A stretch of 64,000 nucleotides of DNA from Sporosarcina jiandibaonis. Its GTDB lineage: Bacteria > Bacillota > Bacilli > Bacillales_A > Planococcaceae. Below, piece by piece: positions 28,385-36,969 of the stretch. The translations under genes and the position numbers were made by a program. The DNA is taken from contig NZ_JAAOIY010000001.1 of the NCBI RefSeq assembly GCF_013184495.1, positions 496,001 through 560,000 on the forward strand, in the 5' to 3' direction. The notes beneath the pieces are model-generated. The model was not told the DNA's origin. It ran no database searches and saw nothing but the letters and a program-made list of their open reading frames with translations. Every line of letters begins with the position of its first letter. The first letter of the stretch is position 1.

Positions 28385-28804
28385 TTAAATGTAAAACATA
28401 TAACTATCGCTTGTCGATTCATCTTTAGATTTGATGAGATCTGCGATTGTTGTTGTATCTAAAACATCTCGAACCGCATCAGCAATTCGTTTCCATAATT
28501 CATGTTGAGGAATATCCGTATCGCCAAGTCCTTCAATCGGTTGGATAGGCCCTTCTAATACACGAATGACATCCCCGGATGTAATTTCAGAAGGAGGTTT
28601 TGCCAACATGTATCCGCCGTATGCACCACGCACACTTTTCACAATTCCATTATTGCGCAATTGCGGTATTAATTGTTCCAAATAGGCTTCCGATAATGAT
28701 TGTTCCTCAGCGATTTGACGAAGTGGAATTGGACCATCTCCGTATTTAGATCCGAGTACAACTACGACTGTTAACCCGTATCGTCCTCTTGTCGAAATTT
28801 TCAT
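28385..28804 (-). CDS. cymR: CymR, Rrf2-family regulator of cysteine metabolism
   Basis: CymR represses sulfur-assimilation genes and is controlled by cysteine through a complex with CysK in B. subtilis and Staphylococcus. The 139-residue protein has the Rrf2 winged helix: MKISTRGRYGLTVVVVLG, LRQIAEEQSLSEAYLEQLIPQLRNNGIVKSVRGAYGGYML. No iron-sulfur cysteines are present, unlike IscR. It lies 12 bp upstream of the desulfurase gene, so the regulator, sulfur donor and tRNA thiolase form one unit. Confidence 0.93.
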   Translation of the reverse strand: MKISTRGRYGLTVVVVLGSKYGDGPIPLRQIAEEQSLSEAYLEQLIPQLRNNGIVKSVRGAYGGYMLAKPPSEITSGDVIRVLEGPIQPIEGLGDTDIPQHELWKRIADAVRDVLDTTTIADLIKSKDESTSDSYMFYI

Positions 28805-28839
28805 CTAATAACCCCGTCCTTTGCGTGTTGCTTCAAAAT

Positions 28840-28848
28840 ATTATAACA
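28840..28848 (-). promoter_or_regulatory. Extended -10 promoter of cymR
   Basis: TG-T-TATAAT on the minus strand, 35 bp before the cymR ATG; no clear -35. A divergent TATAAT at 28896-28901 on the plus strand probably serves rarA. Confidence 0.55.
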
Positions 28849-28931
28849 TAACTGCTCCAACGCTTCCGTAAAATGATTTCAACATGATTGATGTGTATAA
28901 TAGAAGAACGGTTGTACGAGGAGTGAGACTA

Positions 28932-30218
28932 TTGCATAACGAACCATTAGCATATCGAATGAGACCGCAGACGATTGATGAAATCGCCGGTCAAGAAGAA
29001 ATTATCGGGAAACAAACCGCTCTTTATCAGCTGATAAAGAAAGGGCATGTCCCTTCAATGTTATTATACGGTGAGCCTGGAATAGGAAAAACATCGCTTG
29101 CCCATGCAATTGCAGGTACAAGCAACCTACCCTTTATCGCGTTGAATGCGACAGTATCAGGGAAAAAAGATGTTGAAAATGTTGTTGCTGAGGCGCGCAT
29201 GACAGGAAAAGTTCTACTATTTTTAGATGAAATTCATAGATTCAATAAGTTGCAACAAGATACGTTGCTTCCGCATGTAGAAAGCGGCTCCATTGTTTTG
29301 ATCGGCGCAACGACTGAAAATCCTTTCCATGATGTGAACCCCGCGATACGTTCGCGTTGCGGGGAAATCCGGCAACTTACTCGATTAAGACCCGAAGATT
29401 TAATAGGTGTTCTCCGACGGGCGTTAGAAGACGAAGACCGAGGACTCGGTAAAAAGAAAATCAAAATCACTGGTGAACAACTTCAAATGATAGCGGAGGG
29501 TGTTAACGGGGACGCTCGAAAAGCACTAAATGTTCTCGAATCCGCAGTGATTGCAAGTGATGAAGTCGACGGGGAAGCAATCGTTGAAGACTGGTTGATA
29601 GAAAATCTTTTAGGCAGAATCGGATTGTTTGGCGATAATAAAGGTTCGCATTTTTACAATTTATTATCTGCTTTGCAAAAATCGGTTCGCGGCAGCGACG
29701 TAAATGCCGCAATGTATTATTTGGCACATTTATTGGAAACTGGAGATATTATTGCTGTTTCTAGACGGCTTCTTGTTATGGCATATGAAGATGTTGGATT
29801 AGCTTCCCCGGAAGTCGGACCTCATGTTCTTGCTGCAACTGATGCCGCGGTTCGACTCGGGATGCCAGAAGCCCGGATTCCACTAGCAAATGCAGTCGTT
29901 GAAATGTGCCTAGCCTCCAAATCAAATTCAGCCTATAAAGCATTTGATGCGGCTGTGAATGCGATAAACACTGGAAATACAGGAGACATTCCATTACATT
30001 TACGCGATACGCATTATGCGGGTGCTGCTGAACTCGGGCATGTCGGCTACAAATATCCGCATGATTCCCCTATTGGTTCCTTTGGCGGCTGGGTAAATCA
30101 ACAATATTTACCGGACAAAGTCGAAGGCACGGAGTTTTATAAACCCGTGCTCGCAGGTGAAGAAGTAAAATTAGCAGCAATCTATGATCGCCTTAAAGAG
30201 TTTAAGAGAAAAAAGTAA
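28932..30218 (+). CDS. rarA: Replication-associated recombination protein A (RarA/MgsA AAA+ ATPase)
   Basis: RarA is a clamp-loader-like ATPase acting at stalled forks. The 428-residue product starts LHNEPLAYRMRPQTIDEIAGQE. It has Walker A GEPGIGKTSLAHA, Walker B LLFLDEIHRFNKLQQD, sensor 1 LIGATTENP, and the C-terminal tetramerisation part with SDVNAAMYYLAHLLETGD and YKYPHDSPIGSFGGWVNQQYLPD. The TTG at 28932 is chosen because GAGGAGTGAG lies 6 nt upstream and homologues start there; the frame is open upstream to 28884. It is divergent from cymR. Confidence 0.95.
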   Translation: MHNEPLAYRMRPQTIDEIAGQEEIIGKQTALYQLIKKGHVPSMLLYGEPGIGKTSLAHAIAGTSNLPFIALNATVSGKKDVENVVAEARMTGKVLLFLDEIHRFNKLQQDTLLPHVESGSIVLIGATTENPFHDVNPAIRSRCGEIRQLTRLRPEDLIGVLRRALEDEDRGLGKKKIKITGEQLQMIAEGVNGDARKALNVLESAVIASDEVDGEAIVEDWLIENLLGRIGLFGDNKGSHFYNLLSALQKSVRGSDVNAAMYYLAHLLETGDIIAVSRRLLVMAYEDVGLASPEVGPHVLAATDAAVRLGMPEARIPLANAVVEMCLASKSNSAYKAFDAAVNAINTGNTGDIPLHLRDTHYAGAAELGHVGYKYPHDSPIGSFGGWVNQQYLPDKVEGTEFYKPVLAGEEVKLAAIYDRLKEFKRKK

Positions 30219-30301
30219 AATGAAGCATGTTTACATAATATATTTATCTTAAACTTAAATTGATGGGATCGTAAGAATATAATGATTTTGGAGAGGTTTA
30301 T

Positions 30302-30838
30302 ATGACTTCGAATAAAAAGATTTTGGGTAGTGATCGCCGTAATTTACTCTTGAAATTATTAAAGGATGCAAGTAACCCTATACCTGGCAGAGAGCTTGGC
30401 GAAATTACAAATGTTAGCCGGCAAGTTATTTCTGGAGACATTACTTTGTTAAAAGCAAAAGGCGAACCGATTATCGCGACTAATCGCGGGTATGTCTATA
30501 TGCATCCGCTGGTTGAACAAAATAAGATTGAAAAAGTGATCGTCTGCAACCATACGTCGGAACAAACAGAAGAAGAATTAAATATTTTGGTCGATCATGG
30601 AATTATTGTGAAGGACGTAAAAGTTGAACATCCGATTTATGGAGATTTAACTGCGTCAGTAATGGTTTCAAATCGGAGCGAAGTGCAGAATTTCATCGAA
30701 AATATTAAGCAAACAAATGCAGCTTTATTATTAGAATTAACTGAAGGCATACACCTTCATACGATTGTTGCGAAAAGTGAACAAGAAATTGAAAACGCTG
30801 AAGATGCGTTAAGAAAAGCGGATATTCTCGTCGAGTGA
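30302..30838 (+). CDS. niaR: NiaR, niacin-responsive transcription repressor (3H domain)
   Basis: NiaR (YrxA) represses NAD biosynthesis and niacin uptake genes when niacin is present. The 178-residue protein has an HTH_11 domain (RRNLLLKLLKDASNPIPGRELGEITNVSRQVISGDITLLKAKG) and a 3H ligand-binding domain with the metal-binding histidines around VEHPIYGD and EGIHLHTIV. In B. subtilis it lies beside nadB/nifS; no de novo NAD genes except nadD are in this window. ATG follows GGAGAGG. Confidence 0.93.
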   Translation: MTSNKKILGSDRRNLLLKLLKDASNPIPGRELGEITNVSRQVISGDITLLKAKGEPIIATNRGYVYMHPLVEQNKIEKVIVCNHTSEQTEEELNILVDHGIIVKDVKVEHPIYGDLTASVMVSNRSEVQNFIENIKQTNAALLLELTEGIHLHTIVAKSEQEIENAEDALRKADILVE

Positions 30839-30850
30839 CGGATATCCGCT
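30817..30850 (+). terminator. Hairpin overlapping the niaR stop codon
   Basis: AGCGGATAT (30817-30825) and ATATCCGCT (30842-30850) form a perfect 9-bp stem that includes the niaR stop codon in the loop. There is no T-run, so it may be a weak terminator or an mRNA-stabilising stem. Confidence 0.35.
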
Positions 30851-30928
30851 AAATATCCCCTACCAAAATACGATTATATCACTAAGTACATCAAGCATCG
30901 TTGTACTTTTAGTTGTATTAGTACGTTC

Positions 30929-31066
30929 TTACTTCAGTTCCCGCACAATCATTTCGAGCTCTCCTCGGTCGAGCCATATGCCCTTGCAAGTTGGACAAAC
31001 ATCAATGAATACAGACTCTTTTTTTATTTCCTGCAACTCCACATCAACACAAGTCGGACACTTCAT
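30929..31066 (-). CDS. Mini zinc-ribbon protein (zf-TFIIB type)
   Basis: This 45-residue protein reads MKCPTCVDVELQEI followed by VCPTCKGIWLDRGELEMIV. The two CPxC pairs and the GIWLDRGELE segment define the TFIIB-like zinc-ribbon family of small proteins. No function is established. It lies 21 bp downstream of the GNAT gene, and an AAGGGG ribosome binding site precedes the ATG, so the two are probably one transcript. Confidence 0.85.
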   Translation of the reverse strand: MKCPTCVDVELQEIKKESVFIDVCPTCKGIWLDRGELEMIVRELK

Positions 31067-31087
31067 ATGAAACGCTTCCCCTTTTTT

Positions 31088-31645
31088 CTACCAACTGTTA
31101 TTGCGATTTTTATAGTAAATGAGTTGATCGATCCACTTCCCGCCTTCATAAAAGAAGTCTTTCCTTACGCATTCAAATTGAAAGCCAGCACTTTCGGCGA
31201 GTTTCCGGGACGGCTCATTATCGACATTAATCTGCAGTTCAATGCGATGAAAATTTAATTCGGAAAAGAAAAGCTCCGTTGCTGCTTGAACGCTTTCTTT
31301 ACCGTAACCTTGCCGGAAAAATTGATTGTGAATGGAGTACCCCATCATAGCCCAGTCATAATCCTGCCTTAGAATTTTTATTACTTCTATATTGCCTATA
31401 TTCGCCCCATCTTCTTTTCTAAAAATCCCTAATATATACACATCATCTTTTTCAGCAGTCTCCCGAAAACCTTTAATCCAATCAATAAACCACTTTTTCG
31501 TATAGGGTGATGAATCTTCATAACCATCATCATATTTATAAGTCGAGGGCAGTCTATTATCAAACCCGATAGACCATTGTTCATAATCGCTATTTCGGAA
31601 AGGCCTCAATAGTAGTCGATCTGTTTCAATTGTTAATGTCATCAT
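31088..31645 (-). CDS. GNAT-family N-acetyltransferase (RimJ/RimL-like)
   Basis: The 185-residue product begins LTIETDRLLLRPFRNSDYEQW, typical of the Acetyltransf_3 branch. The acetyl-CoA site is seen as FFRQGYGKESVQAATELFF and the C-terminal fold as LNFHRIELQINVDNEPSRKLAESAGFQFE. Members acetylate ribosomal proteins or small amines; the substrate here is unknown. It pairs with the small zinc-ribbon gene and is divergent from the amidase. Confidence 0.88.
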   Translation of the reverse strand: MMTLTIETDRLLLRPFRNSDYEQWSIGFDNRLPSTYKYDDGYEDSSPYTKKWFIDWIKGFRETAEKDDVYILGIFRKEDGANIGNIEVIKILRQDYDWAMMGYSIHNQFFRQGYGKESVQAATELFFSELNFHRIELQINVDNEPSRKLAESAGFQFECVRKDFFYEGGKWIDQLIYYKNRNNSW

Positions 31646-31789
31646 TTTTTACCTCCTGCAGTTACATACTACTATTATAACTAAGAGTTTCACGATTTGG
31701 TGCAATGATATTCAACTTGAATTGTTAGAACAATATAAATATGCTACGCTAATCTGTAGCAATATGAATATATCGCATGGAGGAATTAA

Positions 31790-33181
31790 ATGGAATTGAG
31801 AAACTTGACGATTAAAGAAATGAAGGATGGATTTAATAATAAAGATTTTTCTCCTGTTGAAATCACCCGTGATTATTTGAACCGAATTGAAGAATTTAAT
31901 GAATTAAATGCTTTTATTACCGTTACTGGGGAAATCGCATTAAAGCAAGCAGCCATCGTAGAACAAAAATACCTAGCGGGCGAGCAGACCGGAGTGCTTG
32001 AAGGAGTTCCAATTTCTTATAAAGATAATCTGTATACAAAAGGGATTCGAACAACGAGCGGCTCAAAGATCGAGGAAAATTTCATACCTGATGTTGATGC
32101 AGGGATTGTCTCGAAACTCCAACGCGCGGGAGCTGTCAATCTAGGTAAAGTGAATATGCATGAGTACGCTTTTGGAATCACATCGGATAATCCTTTTTAT
32201 AATCCTGTGAAAAATCCATGGAATACAGCGTATACGCCTGGCGGTTCTAGTGGCGGTTCGGGAACTGCTGTCGCAGCTTCATTATGCGCTGCTTCAATCG
32301 GAACAGACACAGCGGGTTCAATTCGTATTCCGGCCGCGTCTACTGGTATCGTAGGGCTAAAACCTACTCATGGTTTAATCATCGATACAAATGTCAGAAA
32401 TATTTCTTGGTCTCTTGATCATATTGGACCGCTGACAAAAAATATGGGCGATTTAGGTATCATGATGGATGCGATGACAGGTGAAGATTATTCAAGTTCC
32501 CTATCAGAAGACATTCGCGGTCTTCGAATCGGCGTGCCGAAAAACTACTTCAATGATTTGATAGAAAACAATACTGCCGAATTATATGCGGAAGCGCTGG
32601 CAAACCTTGAAAAACTGGGCGCAATATTAATTGAAGTTGAGATTCCTTTCTCGCAAGCCGATTTAGCCTATTCACTCAGCATCGGTATAGCAGAAGCCGG
32701 CTTTGTGCATGAGAAGTTTTTAGCTGAATCAATTGATTTATACGGTCGTGACGTTAAAGCTTCACTTGAATTCAGCCATTCTATATTAGCATTGGATTAT
32801 ATTAAGGCTTTAAAAAGGAAAAATGAAGTATTTATGGATTTTGAAGAATTATTCACTACCGTAGATATATTGGCGACTCCGACAATGCCCGATACTACGA
32901 AGAAAATAGGAGAAACAAAATTTGAAATAAACGGCGTGATGGATAGCACGTTTAATTCGATGATCCGCCTGCCAGCTGTTTTCAATTTTACAGGCCAACC
33001 CGCCCTTTCACTTCCGTGCGGGATTGCACAAAACGGTCTGCCAGTCGGACTGCAACTAGCGAGTTCCTCATTTAATGAGAGAACATTACTGCATGCTGGT
33101 TACGCGTATGAACAAGCATTTTTAGGATCATTTTACGAGGAACGAGAAAAACGCCTACTAAAATCATCGCTTACAAATTAG
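31790..33181 (+). CDS. Amidase signature enzyme (GatA-like, stand-alone)
   Basis: The 463-residue protein carries the full Ser-cisSer-Lys triad of the amidase signature family: Lys78 in PISYKDN, GGSSGGSG near residue 152, and DTAGSIR with the nucleophile Ser near 175. It resembles GatA, the glutaminase subunit of Asp/Glu-tRNA amidotransferase. No gatB or gatC is nearby, and the real gat operon is usually elsewhere. It is therefore probably an amide hydrolase of unknown substrate. A GGAGG ribosome binding site is at 31779-31783. Confidence 0.85.
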   Translation: MELRNLTIKEMKDGFNNKDFSPVEITRDYLNRIEEFNELNAFITVTGEIALKQAAIVEQKYLAGEQTGVLEGVPISYKDNLYTKGIRTTSGSKIEENFIPDVDAGIVSKLQRAGAVNLGKVNMHEYAFGITSDNPFYNPVKNPWNTAYTPGGSSGGSGTAVAASLCAASIGTDTAGSIRIPAASTGIVGLKPTHGLIIDTNVRNISWSLDHIGPLTKNMGDLGIMMDAMTGEDYSSSLSEDIRGLRIGVPKNYFNDLIENNTAELYAEALANLEKLGAILIEVEIPFSQADLAYSLSIGIAEAGFVHEKFLAESIDLYGRDVKASLEFSHSILALDYIKALKRKNEVFMDFEELFTTVDILATPTMPDTTKKIGETKFEINGVMDSTFNSMIRLPAVFNFTGQPALSLPCGIAQNGLPVGLQLASSSFNERTLLHAGYAYEQAFLGSFYEEREKRLLKSSLTN

Positions 33182-33255
33182 GAGGATTAACATGGGCTTA
33201 TTGATGTTTTGATCGTACAGCACTTTCTTAGAACATAAAATAAGGAGTGTTGGAA

Positions 33256-34036
33256 ATGGAATGGGTACAAGATTTTTATAAGGAACAATATCGAATCTCC
33301 GAAGGCATGGCAGATACGATCACGAAATTCGATGAAGAACTTGTTGATAAAGTTGAAGCATCTTCGCATGTAAATGGACGATTAAAAATCCTAGAATTAG
33401 GCGGCGGTCTTGGCGGCGAAGCGAGGCCACGAGGTGACTGTCATTGAACTTGTTCCTTCAGCCGTTGAAAAGATTCATAAATTAGCGTCGCTGCATGATG
33501 TCGAAGAAAAGATGAATATCATCCAAGGCGATTTTTATGAGGTTAATTTACCAAGTGACTTTGATGTTGTTTGCTACTGGGACGGCTTTGGCATCGGTTC
33601 AGATGACGACCAAAAACTCTTATTGCAGCGAATAGACACTTGGCTCTTACCTTCCGGCGTTGCTTTGATCGATATCTATACCCCGTGGTATTGGGCAAAA
33701 GTTTCTGGTCAGGAAATGAAGATTGGCGAAAATAGCTATAGACGATATAGTTTTGATGCAGAAGGTTGCCGGATGCTTGATACTTGGTGGTCAAATGACT
33801 CTAACAAAGTTACACAATCTTTACGCTGTTACTCACCCGCTGATTTAAACATGTTGTTGTCCGGAACAAGTTTATTTTTACATTCAACTAAAGCCGGCGG
33901 TGAAATGGATTATGATAAATGGTTTTTCACCGAAAATGTTCCATTAGAAAGAGCCATGACTTTTCTAGCTGAGCTTAAAAAGGTTGATACAAGAGATGTT
34001 TTACCCGTTGAGTTAAGTGTCAAAAACACAAAATAA
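33256..34036 (+). pseudogene. Class I SAM methyltransferase, frameshifted
   Basis: The gene starts at ATG 33256 after AAGGAGTG and reads MEWVQDFYKEQYRISEGMAD to ILELGGGLGGE near 33420, then runs into a stop at 33447. The next frame takes over as AAKRGHEVTVIELVPSAVEKI and continues to 34036 with DFDVVCYWDGFGIGSDDD. The two parts are one methyltransferase: motif I lies in the first part, motif II (VTVIEL) in the second. The spacing between GGG and the KRGH segment is several residues too short, so a small deletion and not a single-base slip is likely. Either a real pseudogene or a sequencing error is possible. Confidence 0.75.
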
Positions 34037-34045
34037 AGCACGAAA

Positions 34046-34079
34046 TAGACCGCTAATCCACGTATGAATTAGCGGTCTA
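34046..34079. terminator. Hairpin after the methyltransferase
   Basis: TAGACCGCTAAT and ATTAGCGGTCTA form a perfect 12-bp stem with a 10-nt loop. The following plus-strand sequence is A-rich, not T-rich, so termination would be weak. Confidence 0.55.
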
Positions 34080-34166
34080 AAATGCCTCTGCTTCAACATT
34101 TACATACAATTCACGATTACTTTAACAACCAAGTTGACTACACGAATTACACGCTAATTCAAGGGG

Positions 34167-34385
34167 TCAATTTTTCTTGCCAAGGCGTGAATTTCTTTTG
34201 TCAGCCGCACTCAAGATAAATAATGTTGCAATACCAAAAACAATGCCCTCAATAATCATCACAGTCCAAATACCAATAGGGAACAAAAGTGAATAAAAAA
34301 ATAATAGTAATCCGATTGCTAATATTAAAGTAAAGCCTATAGCAAATGACAACTTTTCAGGTAATGCTTTAAATTTAGCTATCAT
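34167..34385 (-). CDS. Small two-helix membrane protein, hypothetical
   Basis: The 72-residue protein has two hydrophobic stretches (about residues 13-35 and 39-60) and a basic tail (DKRNSRLGKKN). ATG follows CAGGAGAG by 7 nt. I do not recognise a family. An extended -10 promoter lies about 80 bp upstream. It stands alone between a broken gene and the HD hydrolase. Confidence 0.65.
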   Translation of the reverse strand: MIAKFKALPEKLSFAIGFTLILAIGLLLFFYSLLFPIGIWTVMIIEGIVFGIATLFILSAADKRNSRLGKKN

Positions 34386-34462
34386 TTTTTCACTCTCCTG
34401 GTTCTTTATACGAAAAAAGTACTTTTTTTACCTATCCGAATTATAAACCTGCATTTTTTATA

Positions 34463-34471
34463 ATTATACCA
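34463..34471 (-). promoter_or_regulatory. Extended -10 promoter of the small membrane protein gene
   Basis: TG-G-TATAAT on the minus strand; no -35 recognised. The same 9-mer occurs before gpsB and dinG. Confidence 0.5.
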
Positions 34472-34612
34472 CATTATTAATTAGCTTCCTTTCACTTTTG
34501 GAATACTTCGATAAAATAATGAAAAAAGCAGTGCTAATTTGAACTTTAATTTAAGGTTGTTTGTAGATTGATGCTTTAATTTTATTCATTGGCAATTTTA
34601 AATAGGTTCTTT

Positions 34613-35245
34613 CTAACTTCCTATTTCCCTATTAAGTTGTTTCAAAAACTCCACCATAAATTGATGACGTTCTTTAGCTAATCGTTTTCCTTCAGTCGTC
34701 ACCATTAAATCCTTTAATAATAATAACTTTTCATGAAAATGGGTTACCGTAGCGGTCTCCTCTTTACGATATTCTTCTTCAGACATTTTCTTGCGCGCTT
34801 CTTCATTTGCATCATATAATTTTCTTCCTCTCGCTCCCCCAAAAGTGAAAGCCCTTGCTATTCCGATAGCGCCTATTGCATCTAGCCGATCTGCATCACG
34901 AATAATCGCTCCTTCAATTGACGTAAAAGGTTTTTCATTTCCGCCGCTAAATGATACGCTGTCAATACAAGCGACTACTTCATCAATCAATTTTTCATCG
35001 GCTCCGTGCAATTCAAGGATTTCTTTCACGGATATCGTATCTTCCAACTTATATTTCGCATCTTCAATATCATGAAGTAGGACACCTAATTTAATGATAG
35101 ATTCATTTGCCGATGGTTCTGTCGCTGCAATTTCCATCGCATTTTTCATGACCCGATCGATATGATCCAAGTCATGGCTCGCATCAAAATTCCGATAGAT
35201 TTCTTCAGCTGTTTTCCTGCATTTTTGAAATAGTTGTTCCATTCG
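34613..35245 (-). CDS. HD-domain phosphohydrolase (YedJ-like)
   Basis: The 210-residue protein shows the HD metal site: ASHDLDHIDRVMKNA (first His), VLLHDIEDAKY (His-Asp) and IIRDADRLDAIGAIGIARAF (last Asp). This subfamily is annotated as HD superfamily hydrolases of nucleotides; the substrate is unknown. The ATG at 35243-35245 follows GAAGGTGA, which lies inside the codons that follow an upstream in-frame ATG, so the shorter start is preferred. It diverges from the cold-shock gene. Confidence 0.85.
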   Translation of the reverse strand, partial: RMEQLFQKCRKTAEEIYRNFDASHDLDHIDRVMKNAMEIAATEPSANESIIKLGVLLHDIEDAKYKLEDTISVKEILELHGADEKLIDEVVACIDSVSFSGGNEKPFTSIEGAIIRDADRLDAIGAIGIARAFTFGGARGRKLYDANEEARKKMSEEEYRKEETATVTHFHEKLLLLKDLMVTTEGKRLAKERHQFMVEFLKQLNREIGS

Positions 35246-35306
35246 ATTCACCTTCTTCATTTTTTAAAAAACTGCAATTCACATTTCAGAAAATTTGGGC
35301 ACATCA

Positions 35307-35335
35307 TTGACGTACTATGTCGATTCATGTATAGT
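35307..35335 (+). promoter_or_regulatory. SigA promoter of the cold-shock gene
   Basis: TTGACG (35307-35312), 17 bp, TATAGT (35330-35335). The leader would be about 50 nt, shorter than the long cold-box leaders of some csp genes. Confidence 0.7.
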
Positions 35336-35390
35336 AAAATCATCCATGTTGCATAATGGAAGGACATTGAAGGACTGAGGAGGGGCGTAT

Positions 35391-35600
35391 ATGTACCAAG
35401 GAAAAGTGAAATGGTTCAGCAATGAAAAAGGATATGGTTTCATTGAAGCGGAAGACGGAGAAGATGTGTTTGTTCACTTTACTGGAATTGTCGGTGACGG
35501 GTTTAAAACGCTTGATGAAGGAGAAATAGTATCTTTTGAAATCACTGACGGGAACCGCGGACCTCAGGCGGCCAATGTCTCCAAACTAAGAAATGACTAA
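35391..35600 (+). CDS. Cold-shock protein (CspA family, CspD-like)
   Basis: The 69-residue single OB-fold protein binds single-stranded nucleic acid and keeps mRNA unfolded. RNP1 is KGYGFIE and RNP2 is VFVHF. It reads [17 protein letters not shown], so the N-terminus differs from the commoner MxxGTVKWFN and is closer to CspD/CspR forms. ATG follows GAGGAGGGG. It has its own promoter and a terminator. Confidence 0.93.
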   Translation: MYQGKVKWFSNEKGYGFIEAEDGEDVFVHFTGIVGDGFKTLDEGEIVSFEITDGNRGPQAANVSKLRND

Positions 35601-35613
35601 CTTTCAACTACAA

Positions 35614-35644
35614 ATCCCGCTAGCATGTAAATTGCTTGCGGGAT
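35614..35644 (+). terminator. Terminator of the cold-shock gene
   Basis: ATCCCGC and GCGGGAT pair, with additional TAGCA/TGCT pairing inside, followed by ATTATTTTG. It also ends the convergent zinc-finger gene. Confidence 0.7.
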
Positions 35645-35645
35645 A

Positions 35646-35834
35646 TTATTTTGAAATCTTATTCAATTGACTGCCCAAAAATTTAAGTTGGTCTCCTACT
35701 GTACATCCATTTATACAAAATCGATGCGCTGCAGTTTTACCTTTGTCTTTTGCAAGCTGGCTTTTCAGGAAACAACCACTGCAATATTTATCAATAACCG
35801 TATCGATCTCTAACATAATGATTGTTTTATCCAT
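35646..35834 (-). CDS. Small zinc-finger protein (zf-C2HCIx2C type)
   Basis: The 62-residue protein has a Cys-rich pattern CSGCFLK...HRFCINGC, which fits the small Bacillales zinc-finger family PF10782. Its function is unknown. ATG follows GGAGG by 7 nt. It is convergent with the cold-shock gene and divergent from the RNase HI gene. Confidence 0.8.
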   Translation of the reverse strand: MDKTIIMLEIDTVIDKYCSGCFLKSQLAKDKGKTAAHRFCINGCTVGDQLKFLGSQLNKISK

Positions 35835-35947
35835 TGCGGTCCTCCATTTAAGTTCATTCTAATGTCGATGATAATTAGATGCAAGCATCTTCGATAATTA
35901 GGGTACGCAATACACTGAAATATAAACAAAATTTCGAGGTGGTAAGA

Positions 35948-36331
35948 TTGATCGAATTATACACAGACGGCGCTAGTGCCGGCAATCCTGGTAAAAGCGG
36001 TATTGGCGTTTTTATCAAAGGTGAAGGACATCTTATTAAAATTTCCGAGAGTATCGAACCTACCAATAATCATACAGCTGAATTCCTAGCCCTGCTCCGC
36101 GGTGTTAAGGAAGTCGCGAAATTAACAAAAGGCATTGTTTCCGTACGTTCGGATTCGCAGGCAGTCGTAACTGCAGTCGAAAGAGAATTTGTTAAAAATG
36201 AAGGACATAAGCTAATTTTATCTGAAATCTTGGAAGTAGCAAAATCATTTGATTTTTTCTTTATCAAATGGATTCCAAGTGCAGAAAACAAAACAGCAGA
36301 TGCACTTGCGCGTGAAGGAATACATAAATAG
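35948..36331 (+). CDS. RNase HI-type ribonuclease
   Basis: RNase HI cuts the RNA strand of RNA-DNA hybrids. The 127-residue product has the catalytic carboxylates in YTDGASAGNPGKSG, TAEFLALLRG, RSDSQAVV and TADALAREG. It lacks the basic handle of E. coli RNase HI, like other short Bacillus forms, so activity may differ. The start is the TTG at 35948-35950, 7 nt after GAGGTGG; the frame is open to 35879 but without a better signal. It ends at a bidirectional terminator. Confidence 0.88.
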   Translation: MIELYTDGASAGNPGKSGIGVFIKGEGHLIKISESIEPTNNHTAEFLALLRGVKEVAKLTKGIVSVRSDSQAVVTAVEREFVKNEGHKLILSEILEVAKSFDFFFIKWIPSAENKTADALAREGIHK

Positions 36332-36360
36332 ACTGAATGGCATCTCTATCCATTCAGTCT
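36330..36360. terminator. Bidirectional terminator, RNase HI / phosphoesterase
   Basis: AGACTGAATGG and CCATTCAGTCT form a perfect 11-bp stem with a 9-nt loop and are followed by TTTATTTATG. Confidence 0.8.
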
Positions 36361-36365
36361 TTTAT

Positions 36366-36956
36366 TTATGCTTTCATAAATGCGACTGTATTTTCGTCAC
36401 TATCATAGATAACCCATTCACGATTATCAACGACCGAACCTACATTAACCAGTACATTTTCACCGGTCAGATTATAAGGGATTCCAAAATGTATTTTTTT
36501 ATTAACCCCGTCAATGGATAGCATCGAATTATGACTATGGCCATAAAAAACAAGGGGGCTGTCGACATCGGTCTCTAAAAGCGACCACGGATTGCCGCCC
36601 CATTTCCATTGATGTCCATGAATAACTCGACCTTTCTCCAGTTCAATAACATCTGGCATGGAATTTAATGATTCACGTAAGGCTTCGCTTGTTTCAGTAA
36701 TATAAATAATTCGTTCTTCTTGATTCCCCCTAACCGATGGAAAGTTCAAGAGTTCCGTAAATCCTTGCGGGTTGAGCATAACCTGCTCTAGATTTTTAAA
36801 TTTGAAATCAGTAATATCTTTTTTGCTAATGATGCATTCATAAAGATCCCCAGTACCTACCACTGTTGCTTCTGGCGCAACCGCTTCTATATGATCGAGC
36901 ACTTTTTCTAAATCTTCTTTTGATGAATGAATATCGCCAAGTAATACATACCTCAT
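36366..36956 (-). CDS. Metallophosphoesterase (YfcE/MJ0936-like)
   Basis: The 196-residue calcineurin-like phosphoesterase has MRYVLLGDIHSS (Asp, His), VVGTGDLYE (bridging Asp), VRGNQEERI (Asn-Gln where the common pattern is Asn-His), HGHQW and YGHSHNSM. The NH to NQ change in the GNHE motif is notable. Its substrate may be a cyclic phosphodiester or nucleotide. It lies 13 bp downstream of the sulfurtransferase gene. Confidence 0.85.
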   Translation of the reverse strand: MRYVLLGDIHSSKEDLEKVLDHIEAVAPEATVVGTGDLYECIISKKDITDFKFKNLEQVMLNPQGFTELLNFPSVRGNQEERIIYITETSEALRESLNSMPDVIELEKGRVIHGHQWKWGGNPWSLLETDVDSPLVFYGHSHNSMLSIDGVNKKIHFGIPYNLTGENVLVNVGSVVDNREWVIYDSDENTVAFMKA

Positions 36957-36969
36957 CTATTTCACCACT

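Noticed and set aside
30884..30908. Hairpin AAGTACA/TGTACTT downstream of niaR
   Set aside because: Only 7 bp with an 11-nt loop and a weak T-tract; not convincing as a terminator for either side.
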